In this document: positions 37,832 through 45,849 of the stretch, one piece after another
How the letters are laid out: each line of letters begins with the position of its first letter
Numbering within the stretch: the first letter of the stretch is position 1
DNA from: Microvirga sp. BSC39
Lineage (GTDB): Bacteria > Pseudomonadota > Alphaproteobacteria > Rhizobiales > Beijerinckiaceae
Direction of reading: 5' to 3'
DNA: 60,661 bases
Assembly: GCF_000739015.1 (NCBI RefSeq)
Contig: NZ_JPUG01000037.1
Location: 1 to 60,661 of the forward strand
Program-made: the position numbers and the translations under genes
The notes under the pieces: model-generated
What the model was told of the DNA's origin: nothing
Databases searched by the model: none
What the model saw: the letters and a program-made list of their open reading frames with translations, nothing else

Positions 37832-40255
37832 ATGTCGAACTTCACAATCTACGACGCTGCGCTAGCAGGTATGGACAACGTTAGTTGGGCTGCCTTTGGC
37901 TTATCTTATGCGGGTGAAATCTTAGCCATCATTGATAATGCGACGCCAGGTACGGTCACGTACTCGGTTTCAGAGAATCCAGTAGTGGGTCAGTATGTAG
38001 TATCCTACACAAGCGACGATAGCGGGTACATCATCAACGATATCGTTGCTACCCGAAGTGGAAGCTTAGTATTTGAGGCGCATAACATCGGACAGCGTGT
38101 GACCGATGAACAAATGAACAATGGCGACCTATTTTCCAATATTCCACTCGATGGCCCCAACACCTTTTACGGCAACTCCTATGACGATGTAATCAGTGGC
38201 GCAGAGGGGAACGACACCCTCTATGGCGGCGGCGGCAGCGACACACTCGACGGAGGGGAAGGCAATGACGTTCTGATTGGTGGTATTGGTGAAGGCGTCG
38301 CAGAGGACTGGATTGAGGGTAGCGGTGGCAACGACACCATCTACGGTGGCGAGGTTGGCCAAGATGACGACCCATTCCTCGATTGGAACGACATCAATTA
38401 CTGGAACCGAGGCTTCTCCAGCATTCGTGTTGAGTTCAGCTCAACGTCACGGTCGGGAACGGTTGTGAAGTCCGACGGCAGCGTAGACACGTTCTTTTCC
38501 ATCGACGCGGTGCGCGGCACAGATGGGGCGGATACCTTCATCGGCGGATCGGGCATCGGGGTCCAGCGGTTCATTGGTTACGGTGGGGACGATACCTTCG
38601 ATGGCACGCTTGGTGTCAACGAGGTTGATTACCGTGCCGACGCCAGAGCGGTAGGACTCAAGACCGGCCTCACCATCAACCTTGAAATCGGTAAGGTGAA
38701 GGACGCGACTGGCAACACGGATACGCTGATTGCTATCGAGCGTGCTCGTGGCACAGGAAACAACGATGAGATCATCGGCAATAGCTTGGATAACAGGCTG
38801 AGAGGAGAGGCTGGCAACGACACTATCCATGGTGGGGTTGGAAGCGACACCCTCGACGGTGGTGCAGGCAACGACATTCTGATTGGCGGCATTGGTGGAG
38901 GCGTGGCCGAGGACTGGTTTGAGGGCAGCACGGGCAATGACACCATCCATGGCGGCGAGGTTGGTCAAGATGACAATCCTGACGTCAACTTCAATGAAAT
39001 AAACTACTGGAGTCGCGGCTTTTCCAGCGTTCAGGTTGAGTTTAGCTCTACGTCACGTTCTGGAAAGGTCGTGAAGTCGGACGGCAGCGTGGACACATTC
39101 TTTTCCATCGAGGCAGTACACGGAACGAACGGAGCCGACACCTTCATTGGCGGGGCAGGATCCAGCAACCAGCGATTCCAAGGTTATGGTGGCAACGACA
39201 CCTTCGACGGCACTCTGGGAGAGAACGAGGTCGACTACCGGCTGGAGGCGAGGCTGCTCGGCGCGACCCATGGCGTCGTCGTTGATCTTACCAAGAGGAC
39301 GGCGACGGACTCTACCGGTTGGACGGATACACTGATTGCCATCGAAAGAGTTCGTGGTACGAGCTTCAGCGACCAGATTGTAGGTGACGACCGCAACAAC
39401 CGTATTCGTGGCGACGGCGGCAACGATACTCTCTTCGGAGGCGGCGGCAACGACAGACTTGAGGGGGGACTGGGCAATGACACCCTCTATGGTGGAGCCG
39501 GGAATGACATAGCGGTGTTCTCGGGCTCAAAGGGGAGCTACACGTTCACTCGCGGAGCTGATGGCGCACTTATCGTGAGCGGTTCCGAAACGGATATGAT
39601 TTACGATATCGAAGTCATCAGGTTTGCAGATGGTGACTTCACACTTACCCAACTGATTCCAAGTCAACCAAATCCGCCACCTCCAGTCGTCACGCCACCG
39701 ACAACAGTTGAGACCGTCACCAGCACCACCCTCGCGGACGGCTCGTACAACCTTGTTGCAGGTGGCACGGGCAACGTCTCGCTGACCGGCAATGCTCTGG
39801 ACAACAGCATCACGGGCAACAAGGGCAAGAACACCATCAATGGCGGCGCTGGTGCCGACAAAGTGAACGGCGGGCTCGGCAACGACAACCTGACGGGCGG
39901 CTCCGGCAAGGACGCCTTCGTGTTCTCGACGAAGCTTGGTACATCGAAGACGGACCGTACGGTTAACTTTGACACTATCAAAGACTTTGTGGCGAAGGAC
40001 GATAGCATTTACCTGGACAATGCCGTGTTCAAGAAACTCGGCAAAAAGGGCTCAGAGGCTGCACCCGCCAAGCTCGACAAGAAGTTCTTCACCGTAGGCG
40101 ACAAGCCCAAGGATAAGGATGACTACATCGTCTACAACAAGAAGACGGGCGTGCTGTCCTACGATGCCGATGGCTCTGGCAAAGGTGAGGCTATCGAGTT
40201 CGCCCTGCTCAAGAACAAGCCTACCCTGAAGGTCGACGACTTCTTCGTCATCTAA
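37832..40255 (+). CDS. RTX-type calcium-binding repeat protein
   Basis: The 807-residue protein has a unique N-terminus (1-105) and then GGxGxDxLx nonapeptide repeats (for example GNDTLYGGGGSDTL near 127-139, and 515-560). A module of about 202 residues occurs twice in tandem (about 124-320 and 325-520), sharing VAEDW, GGEVGQDD, YW-RGFSS and FSSTSRSG. A Pro-rich linker (610-625) leads to a last repeat block (645-700) and a C-terminal D-F-V-A-K-D-D-S-I-Y-L-D region as in type I secreted proteins. Calcium binding and secretion are known for the family. No type I secretion genes are nearby, and no enzymatic domain is seen. Confidence 0.85.
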   Translation: MSNFTIYDAALAGMDNVSWAAFGLSYAGEILAIIDNATPGTVTYSVSENPVVGQYVVSYTSDDSGYIINDIVATRSGSLVFEAHNIGQRVTDEQMNNGDLFSNIPLDGPNTFYGNSYDDVISGAEGNDTLYGGGGSDTLDGGEGNDVLIGGIGEGVAEDWIEGSGGNDTIYGGEVGQDDDPFLDWNDINYWNRGFSSIRVEFSSTSRSGTVVKSDGSVDTFFSIDAVRGTDGADTFIGGSGIGVQRFIGYGGDDTFDGTLGVNEVDYRADARAVGLKTGLTINLEIGKVKDATGNTDTLIAIERARGTGNNDEIIGNSLDNRLRGEAGNDTIHGGVGSDTLDGGAGNDILIGGIGGGVAEDWFEGSTGNDTIHGGEVGQDDNPDVNFNEINYWSRGFSSVQVEFSSTSRSGKVVKSDGSVDTFFSIEAVHGTNGADTFIGGAGSSNQRFQGYGGNDTFDGTLGENEVDYRLEARLLGATHGVVVDLTKRTATDSTGWTDTLIAIERVRGTSFSDQIVGDDRNNRIRGDGGNDTLFGGGGNDRLEGGLGNDTLYGGAGNDIAVFSGSKGSYTFTRGADGALIVSGSETDMIYDIEVIRFADGDFTLTQLIPSQPNPPPPVVTPPTTVETVTSTTLADGSYNLVAGGTGNVSLTGNALDNSITGNKGKNTINGGAGADKVNGGLGNDNLTGGSGKDAFVFSTKLGTSKTDRTVNFDTIKDFVAKDDSIYLDNAVFKKLGKKGSEAAPAKLDKKFFTVGDKPKDKDDYIVYNKKTGVLSYDADGSGKGEAIEFALLKNKPTLKVDDFFVI

Positions 40256-40307
40256 ACTCGTGCGGGAGTGCTTGGACCGATAGCTCAGGCACTCCTCACC
40301 ATCCCAT

Positions 40308-40505
40308 CTACAAGCGCTTCGTCAGCCGCACCGCTGCCCTGACTAGTTGTGCGTCGAGCATGTCCTCAGCGGCGTCATAGCGAGCCACCTAGCGCTCGTA
40401 GGTCGCCCAGCGCATGCCTTTCGGCTTGGGCGGTAGATCCCACTCATCCGGGTCTTCATCCCCAAAAGAGCCGCTTTGTCCTTTTGTTTCGTGCGGCAGA
40501 TGCAG
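40308..40505 (-). pseudogene. 3' remnant of the 192-aa island gene (copy 2)
   Basis: DNA matches the 3' end of copies A and B for about 200 bp. In the frame the Trp of E-R-W-V is replaced by a TAG stop, and homology is lost near 40505. It begins 53 bp after the RTX gene stop and has the same orientation as the other copies. Confidence 0.75.
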
Positions 40506-40597
40506 CTTGCCAAGCCGCTGCTTCAGCCATAGTTAGACTGACTTGATGTGACGGTCAAAGCCACTTCATCGGTCGCGTCGCTACTTCAACTTTGATG

Positions 40598-41620
40598 CTA
40601 GAACATCGCGAGCGTGCGCCCATTTTCATCCAACCGGCACGTGACCTTGGCTTGTCGAACCTGCACACGGGTGCCGCGCTGAAATACAATCCTCGCTTCA
40701 ACCGGAGCGTATAGACTGCCATCTTTAAGGCGAGCGGTGCGTCCCGCACTGGCAACATCGACCTGTATGGCTCCGTAATGCGAGGCGCTGGAAACGAGTG
40801 CGCTACGGCAGGACTGGACAACAGCTAGGGGTGTACCTGGTCTGGCACGTAGAGGCTTGAGTACCTGAATGCTGCGGAACCATCCGCCGTCGCTCGCCCC
40901 ACTCTCATACAGCCACAAACTTCCTGGAAGAGTAACCCTGGCAAAGGACGCAGTCGCGACAGCGGTGGGAGCAATACTGGCAACAGAACCTGCAGTGTGT
41001 CCGCGGCCGAATGCACCCTGGCCAGGATTGCCGCCATTCGCCGATGTTGACGCTGGTGCTCCGAGAGAACCTGCTCCAGCGAGACCGCTCCCGCTCGCTG
41101 CCGTTCCATTGCCTCCGAGACCAGCTCCCGCTCCGCCATTGAGCCCCTGCTGCCCGCCAATACCAGCACTTGCCGTTGCCCCTCCTGCACCAGCAGTGCC
41201 CCCCAGCCCACCACTGAGACCGCTCGGCCCAAGGTTGCCGCTTACTGAAGCTCCATGCCCCCCGCTGCTGACGCCCGCCCCTGCACTGAGCCCACCAGAC
41301 CCAAGGTTGCCCTGAGCTGACGCTCCTCCTGCGCTGGTACTGGCTCCTATGGCGCCTCCAGTCCCGCTCGAGCCCGTGTTGCCGCTAGCTGCAGCCCTAC
41401 TGCCTTCGCTGCCGACGCTCACGCCTGCGCTGAGTCCATCAGACCCAAGGCCAGCACTCAATCCCGCTCCTACACCGGCAGCACCCACACTCGCACCGAT
41501 GTCGAGTGCTGTCGCCGTTTCGGCTTGCACGATTGTTAGACCTATAGACAGCAAAGTCGCCAGAGAGCGTCCCATGGCAGGAGCTAAAAGAACTCTATGC
41601 CTCATAGAACCGTTGCTCAT
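40598..41620 (-). CDS. Gly-rich exported protein with conserved C-terminal domain
   Basis: The 340-residue protein starts MSNGSMRHRVLLAPAMG with a signal peptide ending near ATA-LD (about 39); GGGAG lies 7 bp upstream. A long Gly/Ser/Ala region follows (about 45-215) with S-G-N-x-G-S/P-x-G-L-S-A-G repeats. The C-terminal about 110 residues are ordered: S-C-R-S-A-L near 270, YGAIQVDVASAGR, and V-R-Q-A-K-V-T-C near 328. This domain recurs in the protein at 46596-47540, with both cysteines conserved. It is probably an envelope or surface protein. Confidence 0.7.
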   Translation of the reverse strand: MSNGSMRHRVLLAPAMGRSLATLLSIGLTIVQAETATALDIGASVGAAGVGAGLSAGLGSDGLSAGVSVGSEGSRAAASGNTGSSGTGGAIGASTSAGGASAQGNLGSGGLSAGAGVSSGGHGASVSGNLGPSGLSGGLGGTAGAGGATASAGIGGQQGLNGGAGAGLGGNGTAASGSGLAGAGSLGAPASTSANGGNPGQGAFGRGHTAGSVASIAPTAVATASFARVTLPGSLWLYESGASDGGWFRSIQVLKPLRARPGTPLAVVQSCRSALVSSASHYGAIQVDVASAGRTARLKDGSLYAPVEARIVFQRGTRVQVRQAKVTCRLDENGRTLAMF

Positions 41621-41789
41621 TGTGACACTCCCTAGCGTGCGAAGAGGCTAGACCCTTCTAATCAGGTTATGGCGTCAACACGCATGAGCAAGGTGGGATT
41701 ATGGGTCAAGTGATGTCCAACAGGGAGTAGGCTATGGGCTTGCAGGAGAAGCCGCTCAGGGGCCTCGGTAGCCCGCAGTCCTGATGTCA

Positions 41790-42368
41790 CTACAGCCGCT
41801 TCATCAGCCGCGCCGCTGCCATGACGAGCTGCGCATCGAGCATATCCTCAGCGGCATCGTACTTGGCCACCCAGCGCTCGTACGTGGCCCAGCGCATGCC
41901 TCTAGGCTTGGGCGGCACATCCCACTCATCCGGATCCTCATCCCCGAGCAGCGCCGCCTTCACTTTCGCCTTGGTGCGCCATGCTCGTCCAATAGGGTCG
42001 AGAAACTGCGAGGCGTATGCAGCCCTGCGGCCCCATGCATGCCGGCTGGCAAAGAACGTGGCTCCAAGAGGCCGGTAGAGCATACGCACCCGCCGTCCGG
42101 TTCTGGGGCAGATGGCGTACCATTGCAGCCCACCGAAATGCCTTCCCTCCGACACAAGGGAGAATGATTGCTGGTGTCCTTGGAAAGACAGTTCCAGCAA
42201 ACCACCGTAATCCGACAGCTTTAGAATGGCAGTGATGGTCTCACCCGAGCCATAGGTGAGCACGCATTGGATATGGCTGCCAAGCTTGCCAGCGCCGCTC
42301 GGGATGAGCTTGGCGAGGTCCAGCTTCGGACCGCTTTCAAGGGTGAGCCGCTGCCGGTCACGAGGCAT
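41790..42368 (-). CDS. 192-aa island protein, copy B
   Basis: This is the intact partner of the HTH gene, whose stop overlaps its start by 11 bp. Features are as in copy A: GGLQWYAICPRTGRRVRMLY near 77-96, F-A-S-R-H-A-W-G-R-R, and a C-terminal helix D-A-A-E-D-M-L-D. The CP-x-T-G-R-R-V part is typical of a small-protein family widespread in alphaproteobacterial mobile DNA. Biochemical function is unknown. Confidence 0.82.
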   Translation of the reverse strand: MPRDRQRLTLESGPKLDLAKLIPSGAGKLGSHIQCVLTYGSGETITAILKLSDYGGLLELSFQGHQQSFSLVSEGRHFGGLQWYAICPRTGRRVRMLYRPLGATFFASRHAWGRRAAYASQFLDPIGRAWRTKAKVKAALLGDEDPDEWDVPPKPRGMRWATYERWVAKYDAAEDMLDAQLVMAAARLMKRL

Positions 42369-42993
42369 GGCGGCGTCCTCCTGGCTGTAGTTTCACCACG
42401 ACTGCTGAGGGCTCTCTCGCCTCCTCCACCCCAGCCCCCATCTGGTAGATTATATGTGTCCCTGTAGTCGGACCGCTGGAGGGCTCAAACGAGGGCTGAC
42501 GGTCCTTCTCATCGGACCGTAAGCGGTAATTTTCTTTCGTGAGTGCCGTTACTGTCCCTGTAATGAGACCGGCTGTCCCTGCCATCGGACCGGCTACAGA
42601 TTTCGCTTCACCCGGCTGCCAGCGCATGAAGGCCTTCGGGGCTTTCTCACTGGTGCGGTTGCAGGAGTGGAGCGTCAGGCGGTACTCACTCGCATGCGGG
42701 CTCTTGCGGTCGAAGTGGCCGCGTGAGCAGCAGACGATGAAGCCCTTGTCCATCAGCTCTGTGAGTGCTCGTGCCGCCGTGTCTTTGGAGCAGCAGACGT
42801 GTCTAGCGGCATCACGCGTAGAGAGGGCAATGAAGCCGTTGTTGCCGCCGTTGTAGATGGCAGCCAATTCAAGAAAGATGCAGCGAGCCACCGGCGAGAG
42901 AGAGCGCCACGCGGCAGAGCGCAGCATGTGGCGTGGAAGGGACACGAAGCGCTCTGTTGTGCTTCGACCCTTGTGGTTGTGACGTTTGGGCAT
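42358..42993 (-). CDS. Helix-turn-helix protein, replication- or regulation-like
   Basis: The 211-residue protein starts at 42993 (GAGG 6 bp upstream). The N-terminal half has R-F-V-S-L-P-R-H-M-L, S-A-A-W-R-S-L-S-P-V-A-R and A-I-Y-N-G-G-N-N-G. A winged-helix-like S-T-R-D-A-A-R-H-V-C-C-S-K-D-T-A-A-R-A-L-T-E-L follows (about 75-100). The layout is that of small HTH proteins common in Rhizobiales prophages and integrative elements and resembles replication initiators. The C-terminal third is low in structure and encodes the four dyads at 42458-42590. Confidence 0.7.
   Translation of the reverse strand: MPKRHNHKGRSTTERFVSLPRHMLRSAAWRSLSPVARCIFLELAAIYNGGNNGFIALSTRDAARHVCCSKDTAARALTELMDKGFIVCCSRGHFDRKSPHASEYRLTLHSCNRTSEKAPKAFMRWQPGEAKSVAGPMAGTAGLITGTVTALTKENYRLRSDEKDRQPSFEPSSGPTTGTHIIYQMGAGVEEAREPSAVVVKLQPGGRRHAS
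42458..42590. promoter_or_regulatory. Cluster of four GTCC-N8-GGAC-type dyads, copy B
   Basis: Sites are 42458-42473, 42502-42517, 42554-42569 and 42575-42590. Starts are 44, 52 and 21 bp apart. Each has GTCC and (G/A)GAC half-sites with exactly eight bases between. The site at 42502 is the most symmetric (CGGTCC/GGACCG) and is read in a different codon phase from the others. An AT-rich spacer lies between the second and third sites. Confidence 0.7.
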
Positions 42994-43127
42994 GAGGTGC
43001 CTCACAGCGCCCCCGATAAGCTCAAGGACGCCCATTCTGAAGATTGATGAGAGAAAGGTGCAGCCGAGACACAAACCCCGGCTGCTGGGCTTCTGAGAGT
43101 CAGGAAACGTACTCTGGTCAGGGCTGG

Positions 43128-43439
43128 TTAGGCCGCACGACGCTTCTCCCCGGCAGAGACAGCCTTGAGCACTCGCAACTGAGTGCGTAGGATGTACCGC
43201 CCGTGCGTCCCGGAATATGGGCCAGCGTGGGGCTCATCGATGGTGTCGATGACAAGCCCGCGCTTGCGCAGTGAGTGAACGTATGCGGACCAGCGTGGGG
43301 CGGGTCTCTCAAGGGGAATGATACCGCTGTGCCCTTTTTCCAGCAGGCAGCTGAGCGTCCATGCTTCACGCCCTTTCACACGCAACATCTCACCCGTGTC
43401 GAGCCGCTGCACGAGGAGTTCGACAATATCGTTAGGCAT
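43128..43439 (-). CDS. Winged-helix domain protein (phage/island type)
   Basis: The 103-residue protein has V-K-G-R-E-A-W-T-L-S-C-L-L-E-K-G near 21-36, then PRWSAYVHSLRKRGLVIDTI near 48-67 and a wing-like H-G-R-Y-I-L-R. The order helix, helix, recognition-like helix, wing matches small winged-helix proteins of prophages. GAGG lies 6 bp before the ATG. It overlaps the 66-aa gene by 8 bp, so the two are co-translated. Confidence 0.65.
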   Translation of the reverse strand: MPNDIVELLVQRLDTGEMLRVKGREAWTLSCLLEKGHSGIIPLERPAPRWSAYVHSLRKRGLVIDTIDEPHAGPYSGTHGRYILRTQLRVLKAVSAGEKRRAA

Positions 43440-43632
43440 TGTGCGCCTCCGTGCTGAAGCCTGCCAGCTCTGCGACGGTGAGCGCGAGTGCCGGCGATAA
43501 ACCGAACCGCGTGGAGAGGCTCTTCACCACACGAGGATGGGAGCGGAGTGACTGCGATGCTGCCCAGGCGAAGAGCGGCAGCAGACACAGGTTCTCGTTG
43601 CCGCGAGAGCGCAGCTTGTGTAGGCTATTCAT
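43432..43632 (-). CDS. Small island protein (66 aa)
   Basis: The frame has AAGGA 8 bp before the ATG. Its second half, R-F-G-L-S-P-A-L-A-L-T-V-A-E-L-A-G-F, is a helix-rich pattern common to a small prophage-associated family in Rhizobiales. The function is unknown. A hairpin stands in its leader. Confidence 0.6.
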   Translation of the reverse strand: MNSLHKLRSRGNENLCLLPLFAWAASQSLRSHPRVVKSLSTRFGLSPALALTVAELAGFSTEAHNA

Positions 43633-43645
43633 GGTTGAAATCCTT

Positions 43646-43676
43646 AGCCCCGTGCGAGAGCTCCTCGTGCGGGGCT
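43646..43676. other. Hairpin in the leader of the 66-aa gene
   Basis: AGCCCCGTGCGAG (43646-43658) pairs with CTCGTGCGGGGCT (43664-43676) with two G-T pairs and a 5-nt loop. On the minus strand it ends right at the AAGGA ribosome site of the next gene. It could limit translation or end the upstream transcript, although no T run follows on that strand. Confidence 0.5.
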
Positions 43677-43729
43677 CTCTTTTGCACGGCCATGAACGGG
43701 AAGGGTTCAGAAGGTCAGAGCTTCTGAAA

Positions 43730-43981
43730 TCAACAATCGTTCGCAGCTCCAGCGATGAGGGCTCGAATGTCCTCCACGCGCCATGCAGTGATGCGCGGTC
43801 CGAGCTTCACGGGCTTGGGATAGCGTCCGTCTTTGATGCCCGCCCACCAAGTGGATCTGCTGACGGGAATAGGCCCGTTCGGGGCAAGAATGCCGGGCAG
43901 CCGGACAAAGCCGGTTGGCGGCAGTTGGGATAAGGTCGTAGCGTCGGTATTCAGGCGTGCGTTATAATTGAGCAAAGCCAT
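43730..43981 (-). CDS. AlpA-like (MerR-type HTH) regulatory protein
   Basis: The 83-residue protein has G-F-V-R-L-P-G-I-L, then P-V-S-R-S-T-W-W-A-G-I-K-D-G-R-Y-P-K-P-V-K-L-G-P-R-I-T-A-W and V-E-D-I-R-A-L-I. This is the AlpA/excisionase pattern that acts on island integration or int expression. AAAGGA lies 10 bp before the start. It is placed just downstream of the integrase group, as expected for a directionality or activator protein. Confidence 0.8.
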   Translation of the reverse strand: MALLNYNARLNTDATTLSQLPPTGFVRLPGILAPNGPIPVSRSTWWAGIKDGRYPKPVKLGPRITAWRVEDIRALIAGAANDC

Positions 43982-44052
43982 AGGGCTCGCGTCCTTTCAT
44001 CGTTCAGTTGTGAATGGAACGAACGGCGAGGCTCAGGAGATTCGATTGACTC

Positions 44053-44274
44053 TCACCCTGAGCCCCCAGTAGGCTTAGCCCGCTCTGAAACGAGTGCGGG
44101 TTTCGACCCACCGCGCCGCCTTAGCCCCCCGCCAGGGGTTGAGGCGGCACTTTTTTCCGTGTCGCTAACTTCTTTTGCGAGAAGCCAATCCTCAACGGAC
44201 CATCTACTTCCGTATCGGACTTTAATATCTGTAAGGTTTGTTACGGAATTCTCAATCGCTTTCCTCCAGTTCAT
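44053..44274 (-). CDS. Small hypothetical protein (73 aa)
   Basis: The frame from ATG 44274 reads MNWRKAIENSVTNLTDIKVR then W-S-V-E-D-W-L-L-A-K-E-V, followed by a Gly/Arg/Ser tail. The helical N-terminus looks real. No strong ribosome site is seen. It sits between AlpA and the integrase on the same strand. Confidence 0.45.
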   Translation of the reverse strand: MNWRKAIENSVTNLTDIKVRYGSRWSVEDWLLAKEVSDTEKSAASTPGGGLRRRGGSKPALVSERAKPTGGSG

Positions 44275-44488
44275 CCCGGAAGGCGTGCCAGGCCAAGGTG
44301 TTGCAGGCCAACGCGCTCGTCTCCCATATTGCTGGCCTTTCCTGCAGAAGGCCGGTCTGCAGCAAATCACCATGATTCGCTTGAGAAGACCCTAGACGGC
44401 AATGGGTGTCCTAAAGGTTGCCGTGCGGACACGAATTAGTTGATATTTCCCTAATCCACAGACCCCGCACAATTTGGCCCGTTCTATT

Positions 44489-45694
44489 TTACGGAACTGT
44501 GCGGCCCGCTTTCAGGTGCACGACATTGCTTCCGGCTTTCTGCTCAAGGAAACTAGCCCAAGCGTCCATCAACTCACGACGCTTCTCCAGCGCATCGCCA
44601 CGCCGATACGCCCGCTCGACTGCATCGCCGACGAGGTGGGCCAGAGCCGCTTCTGCCACTTCTCGCGGGAAGTGGGTGCGCTCGCCTGCCCAGTCGCGGA
44701 AGGCACTACGGAAGCCGTGCACCGTCACATCCACCTTCATCCGCCGCAGCACCATCTCCAGTGCCATGACCGAAAGAGGGCGTCCAGGCTTGGTGCCGGG
44801 GAACACAAGCTCACCAAGCCGCTTCTGCTGCATCTCCTGCAGGATCTCGACTGCTCGGGCTGAGAGCGGCACCCGATGCACTCGCCCTGCCTTCATGCGA
44901 GCCGCAGGCACGGTCCAGACACGCGCCTCCAGGTCAAACTCGTCCCATCGGGCTCCAAACACCTCACCTGACCGGGCAGCGGTCAGAATAGCAAACTCCA
45001 GAGCACGCGGTGCCATCCCCTCCCGCTCCCGCAGTGCCATCATGAACGCGGGCACGTTATCAAAGGGCATGGCCTTGTGATGGCCACGTGTGAGCCTTGC
45101 CCGCTTGGGCAGAACGGCATCGAGTTGCCCCCGCCACCGGGCTGGGTTCTCACCCATCCCCTGCCCTCGTGCACGGGCAAAGTCGAACACCCGCTCCATC
45201 CGCCCCCGCAGGCGTGAGGCTGTCTCAGGCTTTGTGGTCCAAAGCGGCTGCAGAACCTTCAACACATCCTCGGTGCCAATCTCTGTCACCGGCCTGGCTC
45301 GGAGCGGTTCGCAGTAGACGGTGAGCGTCATCTTCCACTGGGCGCGGTGCTTTTCATTGCGCCAAGAGGAGGACATGCTCTCAATTAGAGCGTCAGCAGC
45401 CTCGCCAAAGGTCATCACCTTGGGCTTGGTGTCCCGCGCCGCGATGGGGTCGAGCCCATCGGCCAGCTTCTGGCGGACTTCGGCAGCCCGTTCGCGGGCC
45501 CTGGCAAGCGGCACATCCCGCAGGGCACCAAGCCCCATCTCTCGGCGCTTGCCGTCCACCTTCCACATGAACACCCACGAACGGGCGCCGCTGGCTGTGA
45601 TGTTCAGGTACAGCCCGCCGCCGTCGGAGTGCCGTCCTGGTTTCGCGAGCGTTGCGACCGTTCGAGCGCTCAACGTGTGCATGTGTCGTGCCAT
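44489..45694 (-). CDS. P4-type tyrosine integrase (DUF4102 plus catalytic domain)
   Basis: The 401-residue protein has the N-terminal DUF4102-like part (T-V-A-T-L, DGGGLYLNI, GLGALRDVPLARAR). A SAM-like core-binding domain lies near 90-180. The catalytic set includes T-A-A-R-S-G-E-V (first Arg), then V-H-G-F-R-S-A-F-R-D-W (His and Arg). The tyrosine lies in V-E-R-A-Y-R-R-G-D. AGGAG lies before the ATG at 45694. It recombines the tRNA-Ser site with its 12-bp core; the att site lies upstream. Confidence 0.95.
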   Translation of the reverse strand: MARHMHTLSARTVATLAKPGRHSDGGGLYLNITASGARSWVFMWKVDGKRREMGLGALRDVPLARARERAAEVRQKLADGLDPIAARDTKPKVMTFGEAADALIESMSSSWRNEKHRAQWKMTLTVYCEPLRARPVTEIGTEDVLKVLQPLWTTKPETASRLRGRMERVFDFARARGQGMGENPARWRGQLDAVLPKRARLTRGHHKAMPFDNVPAFMMALREREGMAPRALEFAILTAARSGEVFGARWDEFDLEARVWTVPAARMKAGRVHRVPLSARAVEILQEMQQKRLGELVFPGTKPGRPLSVMALEMVLRRMKVDVTVHGFRSAFRDWAGERTHFPREVAEAALAHLVGDAVERAYRRGDALEKRRELMDAWASFLEQKAGSNVVHLKAGRTVP

Positions 45695-45704
45695 CTGCCC
45701 CTCT

Positions 45705-45731
45705 CCTTCCCCACCTTCTTCCCCACCTTTG
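45705..45731. promoter_or_regulatory. Putative integrase arm-type binding sites, right end
   Basis: CCTTCCCCACC is repeated after a 3-nt interval in the integrase leader. The block matches 25 of 27 positions of the left block at 30532-30558 in the same orientation. The location, next to the int start, could also allow Int to limit its own expression. Confidence 0.6.
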
Positions 45732-45849
45732 AGGCTGGATTGTAGCGGATGAGGCTGGACCATGTAAGATACACGCCAGCGTAAAAGCCTTATCTCCAAA
45801 GAGATTTCCGGATGCTGCTAGATGTGTCTGGACGCTAGTATGGCGGACA

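Noticed and set aside
41790..42993. Toxin-antitoxin or anti-phage defence pair for the HTH/192-aa module
   Set aside because: No nuclease, kinase, acetyltransferase, NTPase or TIR motif is visible in the 192-aa protein. The layout fits a prophage-type replication or regulatory gene better.
30479..45849. Conjugative element or prophage
   Set aside because: No relaxase, type IV secretion, capsid, terminase or tail gene is recognisable. Only integrase, AlpA-like and small regulatory genes are present.
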